From Bacteroides sp. (lineage in GTDB: Bacteria > Bacteroidota > Bacteroidia > Bacteroidales > Bacteroidaceae), in NCBI GenBank assembly GCA_021201335.1, contig JAJQFD010000058.1, positions 1 to 64,000 on the forward strand: DNA of 64,000 nucleotides. The letters are read 5' to 3'. The notes below the pieces were generated by a model. That model had not been told where the DNA came from, ran no database searches, and saw only the letters and a program-made list of their open reading frames with translations. Shown piece by piece: positions 48,604 through 58,814 of the stretch. Numbering within the stretch: the first letter of the stretch is position 1; every line of letters begins with the position of its first letter. The translations under genes were made by a program, and so were the position numbers.

Positions 48604-50615
48604 TCATACTAGTACTTCATTCAATACCGTTAGTAATGCTGTCTTATTTAATGGCTTTGAAATATAAGTATTAAATCCATAATTCTTTATTTTAGAAACA
48701 TCATCCGAGAATTCATAAGCAGAAGCTGCAATTATAGGTATTTTGTTGTTTCTGTTTCTGATTTTTTCGATGGTTTGAAAACCATCCATTCGAGGCATTT
48801 TGATATCCATGATTATGGCGTCGATGGTTCTCTCATATTTCTCAAAAAGTTCAATAGCTTCGCATCCGTCCCAGGCATGCAATAACGAATATTCTCTCAA
48901 GAGGATTTCATAAAGCCGATAGTTGTCCTTCTCGTCTTCCGCAATAAGTAAAGTCGGTTTCTCTTTTGCTCTTGTTAAACTTTTCATGTTAAGTGTTAAT
49001 TGATCGGTTTCTATACTTGTATTTTTCTTCAAAGGTTGGATTGGTAAAATAAACCAGAAAGTGCTTCCTTTTCCTGGTTCAGAATATACACCCATTTCTC
49101 CCCGCAATTTAGTGATGATCGCTTTGCAGATAGGGAGGCCGAGGCCTGTTCCGCAGGTAAAATTATCCAGTTTGGTGAATCGCTCGAATACTTCTTCTTG
49201 TTTTTCTTTCGGTATTCCTTTTCCCGTGTCTGAAACGTAGAATAACATATCTTTTTCTCTCACTTTATAGCCTATCTCAATTTTTCCTTCTTTTGTAAAC
49301 TTAATAGCATTGCTTACTAAATTAAGTATAATTTGCCGAAACCTTTTCCCTTCTGTATGAATTAAACAATTTTCCAGTGCAGGAATGAATGTAATGGTTA
49401 ATGGAATATTCTCTTTTATTTTTCGTTGTCCATTAATTTCAACTTCCTGAATAACTTTATTTACATCGATATCTCCATAAGCAAACTCAAAAGTGTCGGC
49501 TTCTATTTTCGATAAGTCCAATATATCTGTAATAAGCTGCAATAATAAATCGTTATTGTGTTTTATAATGGTAGCATACTGTTCTTTTTCTAGTGGATCT
49601 TCTGTGATTGTCAGCATGTCGCTAAAACCAATAATTGCATTGAGGGGAGTCCTTATCTCATGACTCATATTAGACAAAAACTGATATTTTAATTTATCAG
49701 ATGATAGGGCTGCTTCTTTGGCATGATATAACTCTGTTTCTGTATTTTTTTGCCATGTAATATCCCTGAGTGTTCCGATTGCTCTAACAGGTATACCTAC
49801 CTCGTCTCGTTTGTCAAGGGCCAGGTAAATTTCATAATATTTATTATATTCCGTATTACTGGCATCGTATCGTATCACACAGGAAAGTGTTTCTACTTTT
49901 CCGCTTTTTAGAGTATTTAAAAATTCCCGGGCAGTATCTCTTTCTTCCGGATGGATACAGGGGAGGATATCTCTTGATGATAGTTTACTGCGTTTTTTCA
50001 GGATAAACTCTGTTAGAATTCCAATGTTTTTTTTCCCTGAAGTTGGAATATGTCATTTTTCATATCCCAAACCATAGGAATGGTAGATGTAGCCGAAAAA
50101 GCAATCCTGAGTTGTTCATAGGCTTCTTGCAAATCTAACGTTGTTTGTTTAAGCTCTGTAATATTTCGTTCGAAACAAGCTATCAACCCATCTTTAAGGG
50201 GTTTGAACCTTCCTTCTAAATAAAAAGTGTGATCGAATCTTGAAATGCTGTATTCGGCCTCCTGTACTTGGTTCGTGCTGACAGCTTGATGAATAGCTGT
50301 TTTAACTTTGTCAACACTCCTTTTGTCAATTACGTCATAAATACAGGTGCCAATGGTTTCTTCCAGTGGGAGTATCAGGTTGTTGTGATTACAATTAAGT
50401 ACACGCTTAATTTTAGAATCCTGGTCTATAATAAAAATCATATAAGGAATAGCATCCATCATTTGTTCAACCAATTTTTCACTTAATTGATTATCTGTAT
50501 CAGGAATCACCATTTGTTGTCTTTTCCTGTATAATGTGTATGCCCAGAGAAATACAACTCCGGCCGTGAAAATTACTAAAGTCGGAATAGTATATATAGC
50601 TATACTACTTGTCAT
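48604..50615 (-). pseudogene. PAS hybrid histidine kinase/response regulator, frameshifted
   Basis: Two frames, 50615-50013 and about 50035-48604, encode one protein of about 670 residues. The break is at an A8 run (T8 on plus, 50027-50034); adding one A gives QLQGKKNIGILTEF and an open frame through the gap. Domains: one membrane helix (7-27), two PAS regions, HisKA with SNMSHEIRTPLNAIIGF, HATPase with NLVSNAIKFTKEG, DTGKGIPKE and GTGLGLPICKAI, and a C-terminal receiver (AEDEKDN, phospho-Asp in IIMDIKMPRMDG, conserved Lys in YISKPLN). It is divergently oriented to the fimbrial operon and may control it. Confidence 0.85.
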
Positions 50616-51626
50616 TTTGCTTTTTTGTTGGTGGTACTGTTCCTATAATTCCCTTATTTTCTGCTATCAGGTCTAAATTTGTTTCCAAAATTAAAACAAA
50701 TAAATGTAAAATCAAATCTATAGAATGATTATTTCTTTATTTTTCTCGTGACAAATATTTATAGCTACCTTTTTAGAATAAAATAAGGTTTGATGAAATG
50801 TTCTTTGATTGATAGAAAATCAAGGTTGACAGATGGCTTTGGATTTATAAAATTTATTTGTTTTTTAATTTAAATACAATAAATTCATAATTCGTAATTG
50901 ATTAAAATTGACTTATCGACAAAAGTGGCTAAAATATAAAAAAAGTAGCTCTATAAGTAATAATCCGAGCTTAATTTAACTCTATTTTTGTATTGTCCAA
51001 TTATTTATGATTTTAAGATTATGTTTTTGTTTTAATATTTATGTGAAACCTATGATGAATTTTTAGAGTAAAAACTATTTTGTTTTGTTGCGCTGAAAGC
51101 ATGCTTTCCCCATTGTTATATGTAATATTCATATAATCACTTGGTTTAATAAGGCGTGGGTAAATTTATTTTGTTTGTTATGGATATGTAATTTTTGAAT
51201 TTTATTTATTTACAATGATTTTGATTAGATGAAATGTTTTATTCTTTCAACTTGTATATATTCAAGTGAATCGGAATAATTCTAATAAAAAAAGAATGTT
51301 TTGTTTATTAAGATCAATAAAAAATGCTTGTTTCCTATATGTTGTCCTACAAACAATGATAATAGTATAATACTAATATTAAAAATTAACAGTGAATGCC
51401 TATTGTTTAGTCTATTTGAAAAAAGGTGATAAAATTAGTCCGAAAATATACTTTAATAAAAGTATATAATGTCTGAAATTGTACTTTTCCATTCTCAGAT
51501 TCTATCCGATTTTACTTTTAACCTCAATATATATATATAAATAATAAATAGGTATTTCAAACTAATTTGGAATTCAATTGATTTATATAACTACTTTTTT
51601 ACAATTTAATTTAATTATTTATTAAG
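50616..51626. other. Long AT-rich regulatory gap upstream of the fimbrial operon
   Basis: About 1 kb with no gene. A TATTTTTG box (50983-50990) matches the -7 consensus on the plus strand but lies about 640 bases before the first fimbrial gene. A palindrome TAGTATAATACTA occurs near 51365-51377. I found no long inverted repeats that would suggest an invertible promoter. The size suggests a long 5' leader or complex control of the operon. Confidence 0.45.
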
Positions 51627-53015
51627 ATGAAAAAGAATTTAAAGTTTTTATCTGTTCTTGCTACGATTGGTGTATTATGGGCGGGATGTAGCAAAGACAC
51701 TGATGAATTAGCTCCTACTCCTAATCCAAATGAAGGAGAGAAAAGTATTGTTTCTTTGACGATAACAAATGCTGCAGCAAAAACTCGTGCACCACAGGAT
51801 GGTGATAAGACCGCGCCTGTAACTGGAGACGAAGCAACTATAATCCCTGCTGATGGTTTGAAGGTTGCAATTTTTAATGCTGATGGTAGTTTCTATGATA
51901 CTCAAGAACTAACTTTATCTTTAAATAGTGTATCCGGTAAGTATGAAAGTAGCAATTTTGAAATAGAAACTGGTGATAAATCATTCTTTGTATTTGCAAA
52001 CAATAGCTCGAATGGAATTGCTTTACCAACTGGTGGTACTAAGCTTGAGTTTATGAAGCAGATACTTAATGAAACAAGTAATCCTTTGAACTTAGGTTTA
52101 ACAGGCAATGGAAGCAAATTCTTATTAGGTACACTTTGGGATGAAATAAAAAATGTGCCTGCTGGAGGTACTAAATCTGCTCCTAAGTCATTGTCTCTTT
52201 CCATTGGTCGTGTGGTCTCTAAAATTGTTTTGCAAGAGGTGAAGTATAGTGATAAAGCATCAAATCTTTTAGGAGTATTTTCAGATGCAAGATTCCGTTT
52301 GGGAACCATTGCTAAAAAAGTAAACGCGGTCGGTTATCACATTGGAAACTCTTTACCAAATGCGGCTACAGGAATATTGGTAGAAAGTGCTGTACATAAC
52401 GCAACACCATGGACTTTAGGCTCAAATAATGATTATTTTGATTTTAACCTTACTGATTGGGATGATACTAATGCACCAGCAAAAGGTGTTGGTGGTTTTT
52501 ATTATGCAACTGAAAATACTTCTGCATTAGATGATACAGATCAGCAATATTATGGAAGTGTGACATTTGTACAACTTCAGACAAAATATACTCCCGGAAC
52601 TGATGAAATTCGGGATGCTTCGAATTTAAGCCAAACCGGTATTGCTGAGGCAGGAACTGGATCTTTCTGGAAAGCTAACTTGATATCAGATTCTTCAAAA
52701 TCAGTATTAATTTCAGATCCTACGAATATTACTTTGGATACTGATATTAATAGAACTACCATTGTAAAATATGAAGGGGGTATAAACTATCACAAATTCC
52801 CTGTTTTTGATAAATCGGAAAGTAGTGATATCTGCAAAAATCGTGTACTTCGTAATCACTATTATGAATTTACAGTTAGTAAGTTCAATAGTTTAGGTGA
52901 CTATACAGATTTTGTTAACCCAGATGAACCTGTTGTAACAACTTCTACAGTGAATGTTGAAGTAACCGTACTTCCTTGGGATAAAGTCTCCAGCAGTGTT
53001 GAAGTTGGTCGTTAA
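51627..53015 (+). CDS. Mfa1-like major fimbrial subunit
   Basis: A 462-residue lipoprotein precursor: signal ending WAGC (Cys-21), then a T-R-A motif with Arg-54, the likely trypsin-like maturation site. The body matches the Mfa1/FimA type V fimbrillin pattern: GLKVAIFNADGSFYDTQELTL in the N-terminal domain, an Ala/Gly/Asn-rich middle with conserved strands, and a C-terminal NVEVTVLPWDKVSSSVEV strand region. After cleavage, strand exchange builds the filament. A 13-bp hairpin follows the gene. Confidence 0.85.
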   Translation: MKKNLKFLSVLATIGVLWAGCSKDTDELAPTPNPNEGEKSIVSLTITNAAAKTRAPQDGDKTAPVTGDEATIIPADGLKVAIFNADGSFYDTQELTLSLNSVSGKYESSNFEIETGDKSFFVFANNSSNGIALPTGGTKLEFMKQILNETSNPLNLGLTGNGSKFLLGTLWDEIKNVPAGGTKSAPKSLSLSIGRVVSKIVLQEVKYSDKASNLLGVFSDARFRLGTIAKKVNAVGYHIGNSLPNAATGILVESAVHNATPWTLGSNNDYFDFNLTDWDDTNAPAKGVGGFYYATENTSALDDTDQQYYGSVTFVQLQTKYTPGTDEIRDASNLSQTGIAEAGTGSFWKANLISDSSKSVLISDPTNITLDTDINRTTIVKYEGGINYHKFPVFDKSESSDICKNRVLRNHYYEFTVSKFNSLGDYTDFVNPDEPVVTTSTVNVEVTVLPWDKVSSSVEVGR

Positions 53016-53038
53016 TTCGATTTCCCACTTATTATAAG

Positions 53039-53072
53039 AATTTTGGAGTAATCATCAACTTACTCCAAAATT
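53039..53072 (+). terminator. Intercistronic hairpin after the major fimbrial subunit
   Basis: AATTTTGGAGTAA (53039-53051) pairs perfectly with TTACTCCAAAATT (53060-53072) around an 8-base loop, 23 bases after the major subunit stop. A second, weaker stem GGCAGT/ACTGCC (53091-53122) follows. Partial termination or 3'-end protection here would give more major subunit than minor subunits. Confidence 0.65.
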
Positions 53073-53154
53073 ACTTAATTCTCTATTTACGGCAGTTCTT
53101 GTTTTAATGCAAAACTACTGCCAAAACCCAGCAGGGGGCATAAAATGGAATTAG

Positions 53155-54132
53155 ATGAAGAAAATAAACGATGCATTTTTTTGGTTATTGCTGTTTCCTC
53201 TGTTGTTTGGAAGTTGTGTCGGAGAAGATTACAGTAACTGTATAACAAAGACCTACATTCGCTTTGAGTCTAAAAACCCGAAGCATCCACTAAGAGAAAT
53301 TACTAAGTCTTTGGAACTGTATCTGTATGGAGCCGACAATCGTCTGGCTCACCAATTTAATTTTCTCCCAGAGGATTTCTCACCTTCCGAAGTTGCTGTA
53401 GAGATACCAGAAATACCAGATGGAACTTATAAAATTATTGGCGTTATCAATCATGAGAGTTGCTATAGTATTTATAATATAGAAAATCTGGATGAAGTAT
53501 ACACAGTCTTAAATAATGATACAGTAGATACTCCGCCCGCAGATCTTTTTGTCGGGTCCGGACTTCTGACAATTAAACAAAATAAACAGGAAAATACGAT
53601 TATTACTACTGCGGTTGCTATGGGTAAACAAACAAATCATTTTAAAGTAAATATTACTTTTGATGGATACACCTCTCCTGCAGGTACCTCAATTAATTCT
53701 TGCATTTGTGGATACAATGGAAAATTCTTGTATAATGATTATATCTGTCCTGACAATGAATATAAAAGAGTTTATCTTCCACATCAGTCGACAGGTAATA
53801 CAAATGGTACAGAACCCATTTCTTATAACTTTACCACGATGCGCTTATGGATAGGTGCTGATCTTACACTTTTGGTTGAAGAGCATCTTCCTTCATTAAA
53901 CGGAACAACCAGGAATACACAAACGCGTAAAGTTGAATTAAACATTGTGGATTTATTGAAAGAAATAGAAGAGGTTACAGAACTACCCGGAGAGAAGTTT
54001 CCATATAACAGTGATGAAAAACTGGAATTTCACGATGTATATAATATCGATGTAACTCTAGGGGCTAATTTCGTTGTATTAGGCATAAAAATCAATGACT
54101 GGACGGTCATTGGTGGAGGAGTAGAAGTATAG
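53155..54132 (+). CDS. FimB/Mfa2-type fimbrial anchor subunit
   Basis: A 325-residue lipoprotein: signal FPLLFGSC (Cys-21), then RFESKNPKHPLREITKSLELYLYG and a FimB/Mfa2 pattern ending with VNITFDGYTSPAGTSINSC, and a C-terminal VTLGANFVVLGIKINDWTVI. In this family the anchor keeps its lipid and ends filament growth at the cell surface. Unlike the other four subunits it has no T-R-A cleavage motif, which fits an unprocessed anchor. Confidence 0.82.
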   Translation: MKKINDAFFWLLLFPLLFGSCVGEDYSNCITKTYIRFESKNPKHPLREITKSLELYLYGADNRLAHQFNFLPEDFSPSEVAVEIPEIPDGTYKIIGVINHESCYSIYNIENLDEVYTVLNNDTVDTPPADLFVGSGLLTIKQNKQENTIITTAVAMGKQTNHFKVNITFDGYTSPAGTSINSCICGYNGKFLYNDYICPDNEYKRVYLPHQSTGNTNGTEPISYNFTTMRLWIGADLTLLVEEHLPSLNGTTRNTQTRKVELNIVDLLKEIEEVTELPGEKFPYNSDEKLEFHDVYNIDVTLGANFVVLGIKINDWTVIGGGVEV

Positions 54133-54165
54133 GACCAACAAACGCTTCTAAATAAACAAGTTAAG

Positions 54166-55668
54166 ATGAAAATCATGAAAAAGCATTATACATTTTTACT
54201 TATCCTTTCTCTTCTTATTTTCTCGTGCAGTGAGAATATGGAAGAGTTCCGGCCGGAAGTATCAGAAAAGGAGGTAGAAATACAAATCTCTCATTCTGCA
54301 CAGGGAAAAACACGCGCCAGTGTTCCGGATCCGGGAACATCCGATGAAAGAAGAATAGACGAACTTGATCTTCTGGTTTTTGATAATTCAGGTTATTTTC
54401 TCTATACACGTGAAGCTTATAAGCTGGATGAAACCAAATATCGGGCTACTATGAAGGAATCTCCAGCAAGTGTAACCGTACAATTACTAGCAAATTGCCG
54501 TACTAAAATAAATTTATACAAAAACAGCTGGAATACTTCAACGGAATGGTCAACCATTCAACAACAGTTAATTGATACAGATCCGGGACGTCTGGTTGGT
54601 AAAACAACCTTCCAACCTTTGCCCATGTGGGGTACTTTCAGCGGAACAATTTCAACTACCCAGGTAAATAAATGGGGGCCTATACAAATGCTTCGTTCTG
54701 TAGCATCTGTAGATCTGCGGGTAGAAAAGAATACTAAAACAGCCGACTTTGAACTGGTATCTTTGCATCTTTACTATGCGCCTGATAAGGGATATCTTCC
54801 GGCATTGAATGGTACAGGAACACCCAAACAATATGATGTACCTGCTGATATGGCTACTAATTTACATTCATTGGTAGCCGATAACGTATTTGACCTTACG
54901 GTAAATCCTGATCAATCCAATGAAAAAAAATATGCGGCTATTACGAACCAAATGTATCTGTATGATAACAATGTAAGTGCTGACGATATTAAGAACGGTA
55001 CAACCAGCAATCGATTTACCCGTGTTATTATGGAAGGATATTATAAACAGGCCGATAAATCTGAAGAGGATAAAAAGAGTTCATTTTATCCGATTGATTT
55101 CGTTTACAGTGATGGAAGTTTCCGTCCGATTATCCGGAACTGGAAGTATGAATTTAATGTAACAGGGGTACATGGACCCGGTTATGAAAAGATTGAAGAA
55201 GCGGCGGAGAATTATCCGGTTGATTTGAATGTAGAAGTGATCAATTGGAACACAGAAGAAGTTGAAATTGGCTCTGAAGGTCGTTATTATGTGGCTGTTC
55301 AGCGTAAGAAAAGTATATTAGATCGAAAAGCACAATCGACAGATAAGATACAAATAATCTATCGCATTGAAGATTTGGTACCTGGAAATGAATTTAAGCT
55401 TGCTTTTAAAGATACTATAACCAATGGGACTCCCTCAGATATAGCGAATGGTATTAAAAATAAGTATTTTCAGGTGGAGCTACTTCATGATACATCGGGA
55501 GGAAAAGCGGATCTCGTTATAACCGCTTTGCAAAACTATACAGCGAGTCATGATAAGGAGACGGTTATTCTAAAGTTTAGAAATCTCCAGTTTGAAATTG
55601 TAATCAATCAGTTAGACTGGACTGACGTAGACTGGAATGATGGAGGTGATAAAGAGACTGATGTATAA
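54166..55668 (+). CDS. Accessory fimbrial subunit (FimA_N/Mfa-like)
   Basis: A 500-residue lipoprotein precursor with signal IFSC (Cys-21) and a T-R-A motif (Arg-50). Residues 60-200 have the fimbrillin N-terminal pattern (RIDELDLLVFDNSGYFLYTREAY, then RSVASVDLRVEKN), and the middle ends at VDLNVEVINWNTEEVEIG. The last 120 residues form a separate beta-sandwich (YYVAVQRKKSILDRKAQSTD...FRNLQFEIVINQLDW). It is likely a minor pilus subunit comparable in place to Mfa3/FimC; the exact equivalent is unclear. Confidence 0.72.
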   Translation: MKIMKKHYTFLLILSLLIFSCSENMEEFRPEVSEKEVEIQISHSAQGKTRASVPDPGTSDERRIDELDLLVFDNSGYFLYTREAYKLDETKYRATMKESPASVTVQLLANCRTKINLYKNSWNTSTEWSTIQQQLIDTDPGRLVGKTTFQPLPMWGTFSGTISTTQVNKWGPIQMLRSVASVDLRVEKNTKTADFELVSLHLYYAPDKGYLPALNGTGTPKQYDVPADMATNLHSLVADNVFDLTVNPDQSNEKKYAAITNQMYLYDNNVSADDIKNGTTSNRFTRVIMEGYYKQADKSEEDKKSSFYPIDFVYSDGSFRPIIRNWKYEFNVTGVHGPGYEKIEEAAENYPVDLNVEVINWNTEEVEIGSEGRYYVAVQRKKSILDRKAQSTDKIQIIYRIEDLVPGNEFKLAFKDTITNGTPSDIANGIKNKYFQVELLHDTSGGKADLVITALQNYTASHDKETVILKFRNLQFEIVINQLDWTDVDWNDGGDKETDV

Positions 55669-55683
55669 AAGAAAACTGATCAA

Positions 55684-58600
55684 ATGAAGAAAGTTATATT
55701 ATGGGGAATCAGCTTATTAATAGGGCTTGCTTCCTGCCAGAAAGATATAGAAGAACAAAGTTTCAGGGAAAATGGTTTTGCTGTAAAAGTAGTGGTAGAC
55801 GATGTACAAACTGAAGTTAAAACACGTGCTTCGGTTCCTTCCGAACCGGGTGAAACCTCTGTGAATTCTCTTTATCTGGTTTTCTATAAATATAAAACAG
55901 ACGGAAGCGGTGCCTATATAGGTTATTATAAAGAGGCATCTCCTTTAGGAATGAATTCCACCATACAAGTAAATGCGCTCACAAGTGGTGATCCTTTGAT
56001 CTATGATGAAGATTATGCCATACTTGCCTTCGCCAATCTGGAAGATTATGTGGAAGATGTAAATGATATGCTGGAGGGGATGAAAATCAGAACAGAAAGA
56101 GCTGCTCTTGATTTTACGCTTTTAACTGCTATCGGTTCAGGTACGAATGAGAGTGAAAATAATTCTGCGATTGCTTCTAGTAAGTTATTTATGAGTGCCC
56201 GTTCCATTAGACAGGGAAAAACATCCACGGCCACTGTAAATTTAATACGAGGTTTAGCGCGTTTAGATATTTACAACAATGATACTGATCATCAGATGGT
56301 GTCTGTTTCTATTTGGGGTGCTTCGACCACTACTACTCTATGGGCGGATGGCAATGGGATAATTCCCCAACAGATGCAACGTTTTTATGGAGTGAAAGAT
56401 GTCATAGCCAATGAAGTTAAAGGAAAACTCTATGCTTTTGAAAACAAAGTTGCCGAACCGGCAATGGGAGATGAAGTTACCACTTGTTTGATAATTGGAA
56501 TGACTCCGGTTGATAATCCGGATGATGTCAGTTATTACCGGGTCAATGTCTGTCCGGAAGACGGTGCACAGAATCTGATCCGCAATTACTGTTATAAAGT
56601 AACGATCAGAAAGGTTGTTTCAGAAGGTGCAAATACAGAGTATGAAGCTTGGACCCAGAGCAAAAACCAATTACTCATATCTGTGAACGATTGGAATTTT
56701 GACGATAATGGTATGATTATAACAGATGGAACAAATGTGCTTGGTCTACCTGTTAAACGAATTAAACTTGATCCATTGGGAGATGTACGTGAATATTCTA
56801 TCTACACATCCGGTAATGGGATTTTGCAGATTAGTCAATTTGATTTGCCCGACGGTATTAAAGTTGTACTGGAAGGAAATTTGCTACGTGTAACTGCTGA
56901 TCCGTTGCCTGCCGGTCGGGAAGTTACTCGTGGAAGTATAGAATTGACATTTGCCGGATTACGTGGAAATATCGATATTATCCAGGAGCCAAATGATGAA
57001 AAAATATTCTATCTGGATCGTAACACAATAGCGAATTTTAGTCCGGTAGGTCGTTATGGTATGACGGATGGTCCTTTGACAGTAACTTCTTCCGGTCCTT
57101 GGAAGGCTGAAATCTTTAATATAGACGAGGATCCCGATAATCCCGGATTTTCTTTCAATCCGTCTGGAGAGGCAGTAACGGTTTTGCATTCAGAAACGAA
57201 TCCGTTTAAAAATCAGTTCCAGATTTATACCACGGGAGATAATCCGGACGCAAATAATGTACGGAGCGGTTTTATCATTGTTTCTTTAAACGAAGATCCG
57301 GAAAATTACAGTGTAGCTATACCTCTTGTACAAGATGTTAAGCCTGTATTTGAAATGATTCCGATTGCAACAGAGTTAAAATTCTTTGCGGATGGAAGTC
57401 CCGTGAATACTGCAATAGCCAAAGGTGATTTGTATGAATTTACGGTGAATACAGGAGGAATAGATTGGACAGTTTCTATGGATGGTGGTGATGCCAATGG
57501 GTTTGTGGTAACTAAAGTGAACGCAAGGGTATTTACGATTAAAGCGAAAGCTCCTAATGCAACTGTATCTCAACTCAAGTCTACTCTAAAAATAGCTGCC
57601 GGTGAAAATGTAATGGAAATTCCGGTCAGCCAAGATGCAGCAGTAATCACGGCAAGTTTCAGTGGACAGATACCTGCACAAGGAGGTGAGATTACAGTAT
57701 TTGTTACTTCTTCCAGCTTAAACTGGGATGCAAAGATCACTAAGAACTGGGATTCTGGTGCTAATAAAAGTCATGAAGCCTATCTCAAGACTGCATCTGG
57801 TAATGATAGGGTTACTGAAATAACCAATCAATCACCGAATGGATCTTTTAAAGTTGGCTTTGATGCATTGGACTATCCGTTGGTAAATAAATCACCCGTA
57901 GTTAAAATTGAAGTATCACTGAATGGTTTGCCGACTGTTAGCCAAACCATTGAGATTGTTCAGTTACCAATGAAACCAACTTCATTACTGATAATGGATG
58001 TGCGCCATTCCTCTTTTGGTTCTTTAAAAAATAGCGAATATTTTGACGGATATAATGAGTTTTTAAGAAACAAATTACTCTTTGGAGAAGGAGGTAAAGT
58101 ACCACTTCCTCCTATATCCATAACAGAAATTTCATCAGGTAGTGAACCGGGAGTTATTTCTTCAGCTTACAGGTATCTGCATGCGGGAGGGCGTCCGGAG
58201 AGATATACCGATGACCGTTATCAAAGTGTGGAAAACTGGAGGGTAGCAAATGATGGTGTAGTGGTATTTGTATGTGATGATGTGGGTGATAAAATGAATA
58301 ACCCCTATTCTAGTCTACATAAATTAGGCTATCGGCCCGCTTCCCGTAAAGGTGAGCCAGTAAGAATATATACCGATTTGCTTAATAGCACGCATGTACT
58401 ATCGAAGAATATAATGAGGTATCTTTTGCAAGATGGTCCTTTTGGAACAGTAAACAATGCCGGGTCTCTGAGCTTTAAAATGGATAATATAAGTACAAGT
58501 TTAAGTGCTTATCCCAAAAATGCAGTACCTGTGATGATGAATGCAGATAATAATCCTTTGTTAGTGATAGATCCGGATAATCGTTTGGTATACATAGGTG

Positions 58601-58764
58601 AAGGACAATCCTTCCATAGTGGCTATAATGTAAGTATCAAAAATGATAAAGACAGGTTCTTGGGTAATTTGATCTCCTATGTATTGAATGCTGCCTTGAA
58701 TGGAAGTGCCTTTACAAATATCTTTAAGGATGACGAATTGTATAATGCGACTTATGGGAAATAA
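55684..58764 (+). CDS. Giant fimbrial tip-type lipoprotein 1 with unknown C-terminal domain
   Basis: A 1026-residue lipoprotein precursor (Cys-18; T-R-A with Arg-48). Residues 50-345 are fimbrillin-like (SVNSLYLVFYKYKTD, RGLARLDIYNN, VSVNDWNFDDNGM). Four beta-sandwich, BACON-like modules follow, each ending in a VxQ strand (IDIIQEPN near 435, IPLVQDVK near 550, IPVSQDAA near 650, IEIVQLP near 760). Residues 768-1026 form a domain shared with the next gene: YLHAGG, DGVVVFVCDD, LQDGPFGT, VIDPDNRLVYIGEG and a final helix. It suggests a flavodoxin/glutamine-amidotransferase-like alpha/beta fold, but no catalytic set is conserved. Confidence 0.75.
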   Translation: MKKVILWGISLLIGLASCQKDIEEQSFRENGFAVKVVVDDVQTEVKTRASVPSEPGETSVNSLYLVFYKYKTDGSGAYIGYYKEASPLGMNSTIQVNALTSGDPLIYDEDYAILAFANLEDYVEDVNDMLEGMKIRTERAALDFTLLTAIGSGTNESENNSAIASSKLFMSARSIRQGKTSTATVNLIRGLARLDIYNNDTDHQMVSVSIWGASTTTTLWADGNGIIPQQMQRFYGVKDVIANEVKGKLYAFENKVAEPAMGDEVTTCLIIGMTPVDNPDDVSYYRVNVCPEDGAQNLIRNYCYKVTIRKVVSEGANTEYEAWTQSKNQLLISVNDWNFDDNGMIITDGTNVLGLPVKRIKLDPLGDVREYSIYTSGNGILQISQFDLPDGIKVVLEGNLLRVTADPLPAGREVTRGSIELTFAGLRGNIDIIQEPNDEKIFYLDRNTIANFSPVGRYGMTDGPLTVTSSGPWKAEIFNIDEDPDNPGFSFNPSGEAVTVLHSETNPFKNQFQIYTTGDNPDANNVRSGFIIVSLNEDPENYSVAIPLVQDVKPVFEMIPIATELKFFADGSPVNTAIAKGDLYEFTVNTGGIDWTVSMDGGDANGFVVTKVNARVFTIKAKAPNATVSQLKSTLKIAAGENVMEIPVSQDAAVITASFSGQIPAQGGEITVFVTSSSLNWDAKITKNWDSGANKSHEAYLKTASGNDRVTEITNQSPNGSFKVGFDALDYPLVNKSPVVKIEVSLNGLPTVSQTIEIVQLPMKPTSLLIMDVRHSSFGSLKNSEYFDGYNEFLRNKLLFGEGGKVPLPPISITEISSGSEPGVISSAYRYLHAGGRPERYTDDRYQSVENWRVANDGVVVFVCDDVGDKMNNPYSSLHKLGYRPASRKGEPVRIYTDLLNSTHVLSKNIMRYLLQDGPFGTVNNAGSLSFKMDNISTSLSAYPKNAVPVMMNADNNPLLVIDPDNRLVYIGEGQSFHSGYNVSIKNDKDRFLGNLISYVLNAALNGSAFTNIFKDDELYNATYGK

Positions 58765-58814
58765 TTATTCAGGCAATTGGATGATAAACAGCAAAAACAG
58801 ATAATAAAAAAAAT

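Noticed and set aside
50616..51626. Invertible promoter for fimbrial phase variation
   Set aside because: No long inverted repeats flank a promoter segment and no invertase gene is present.
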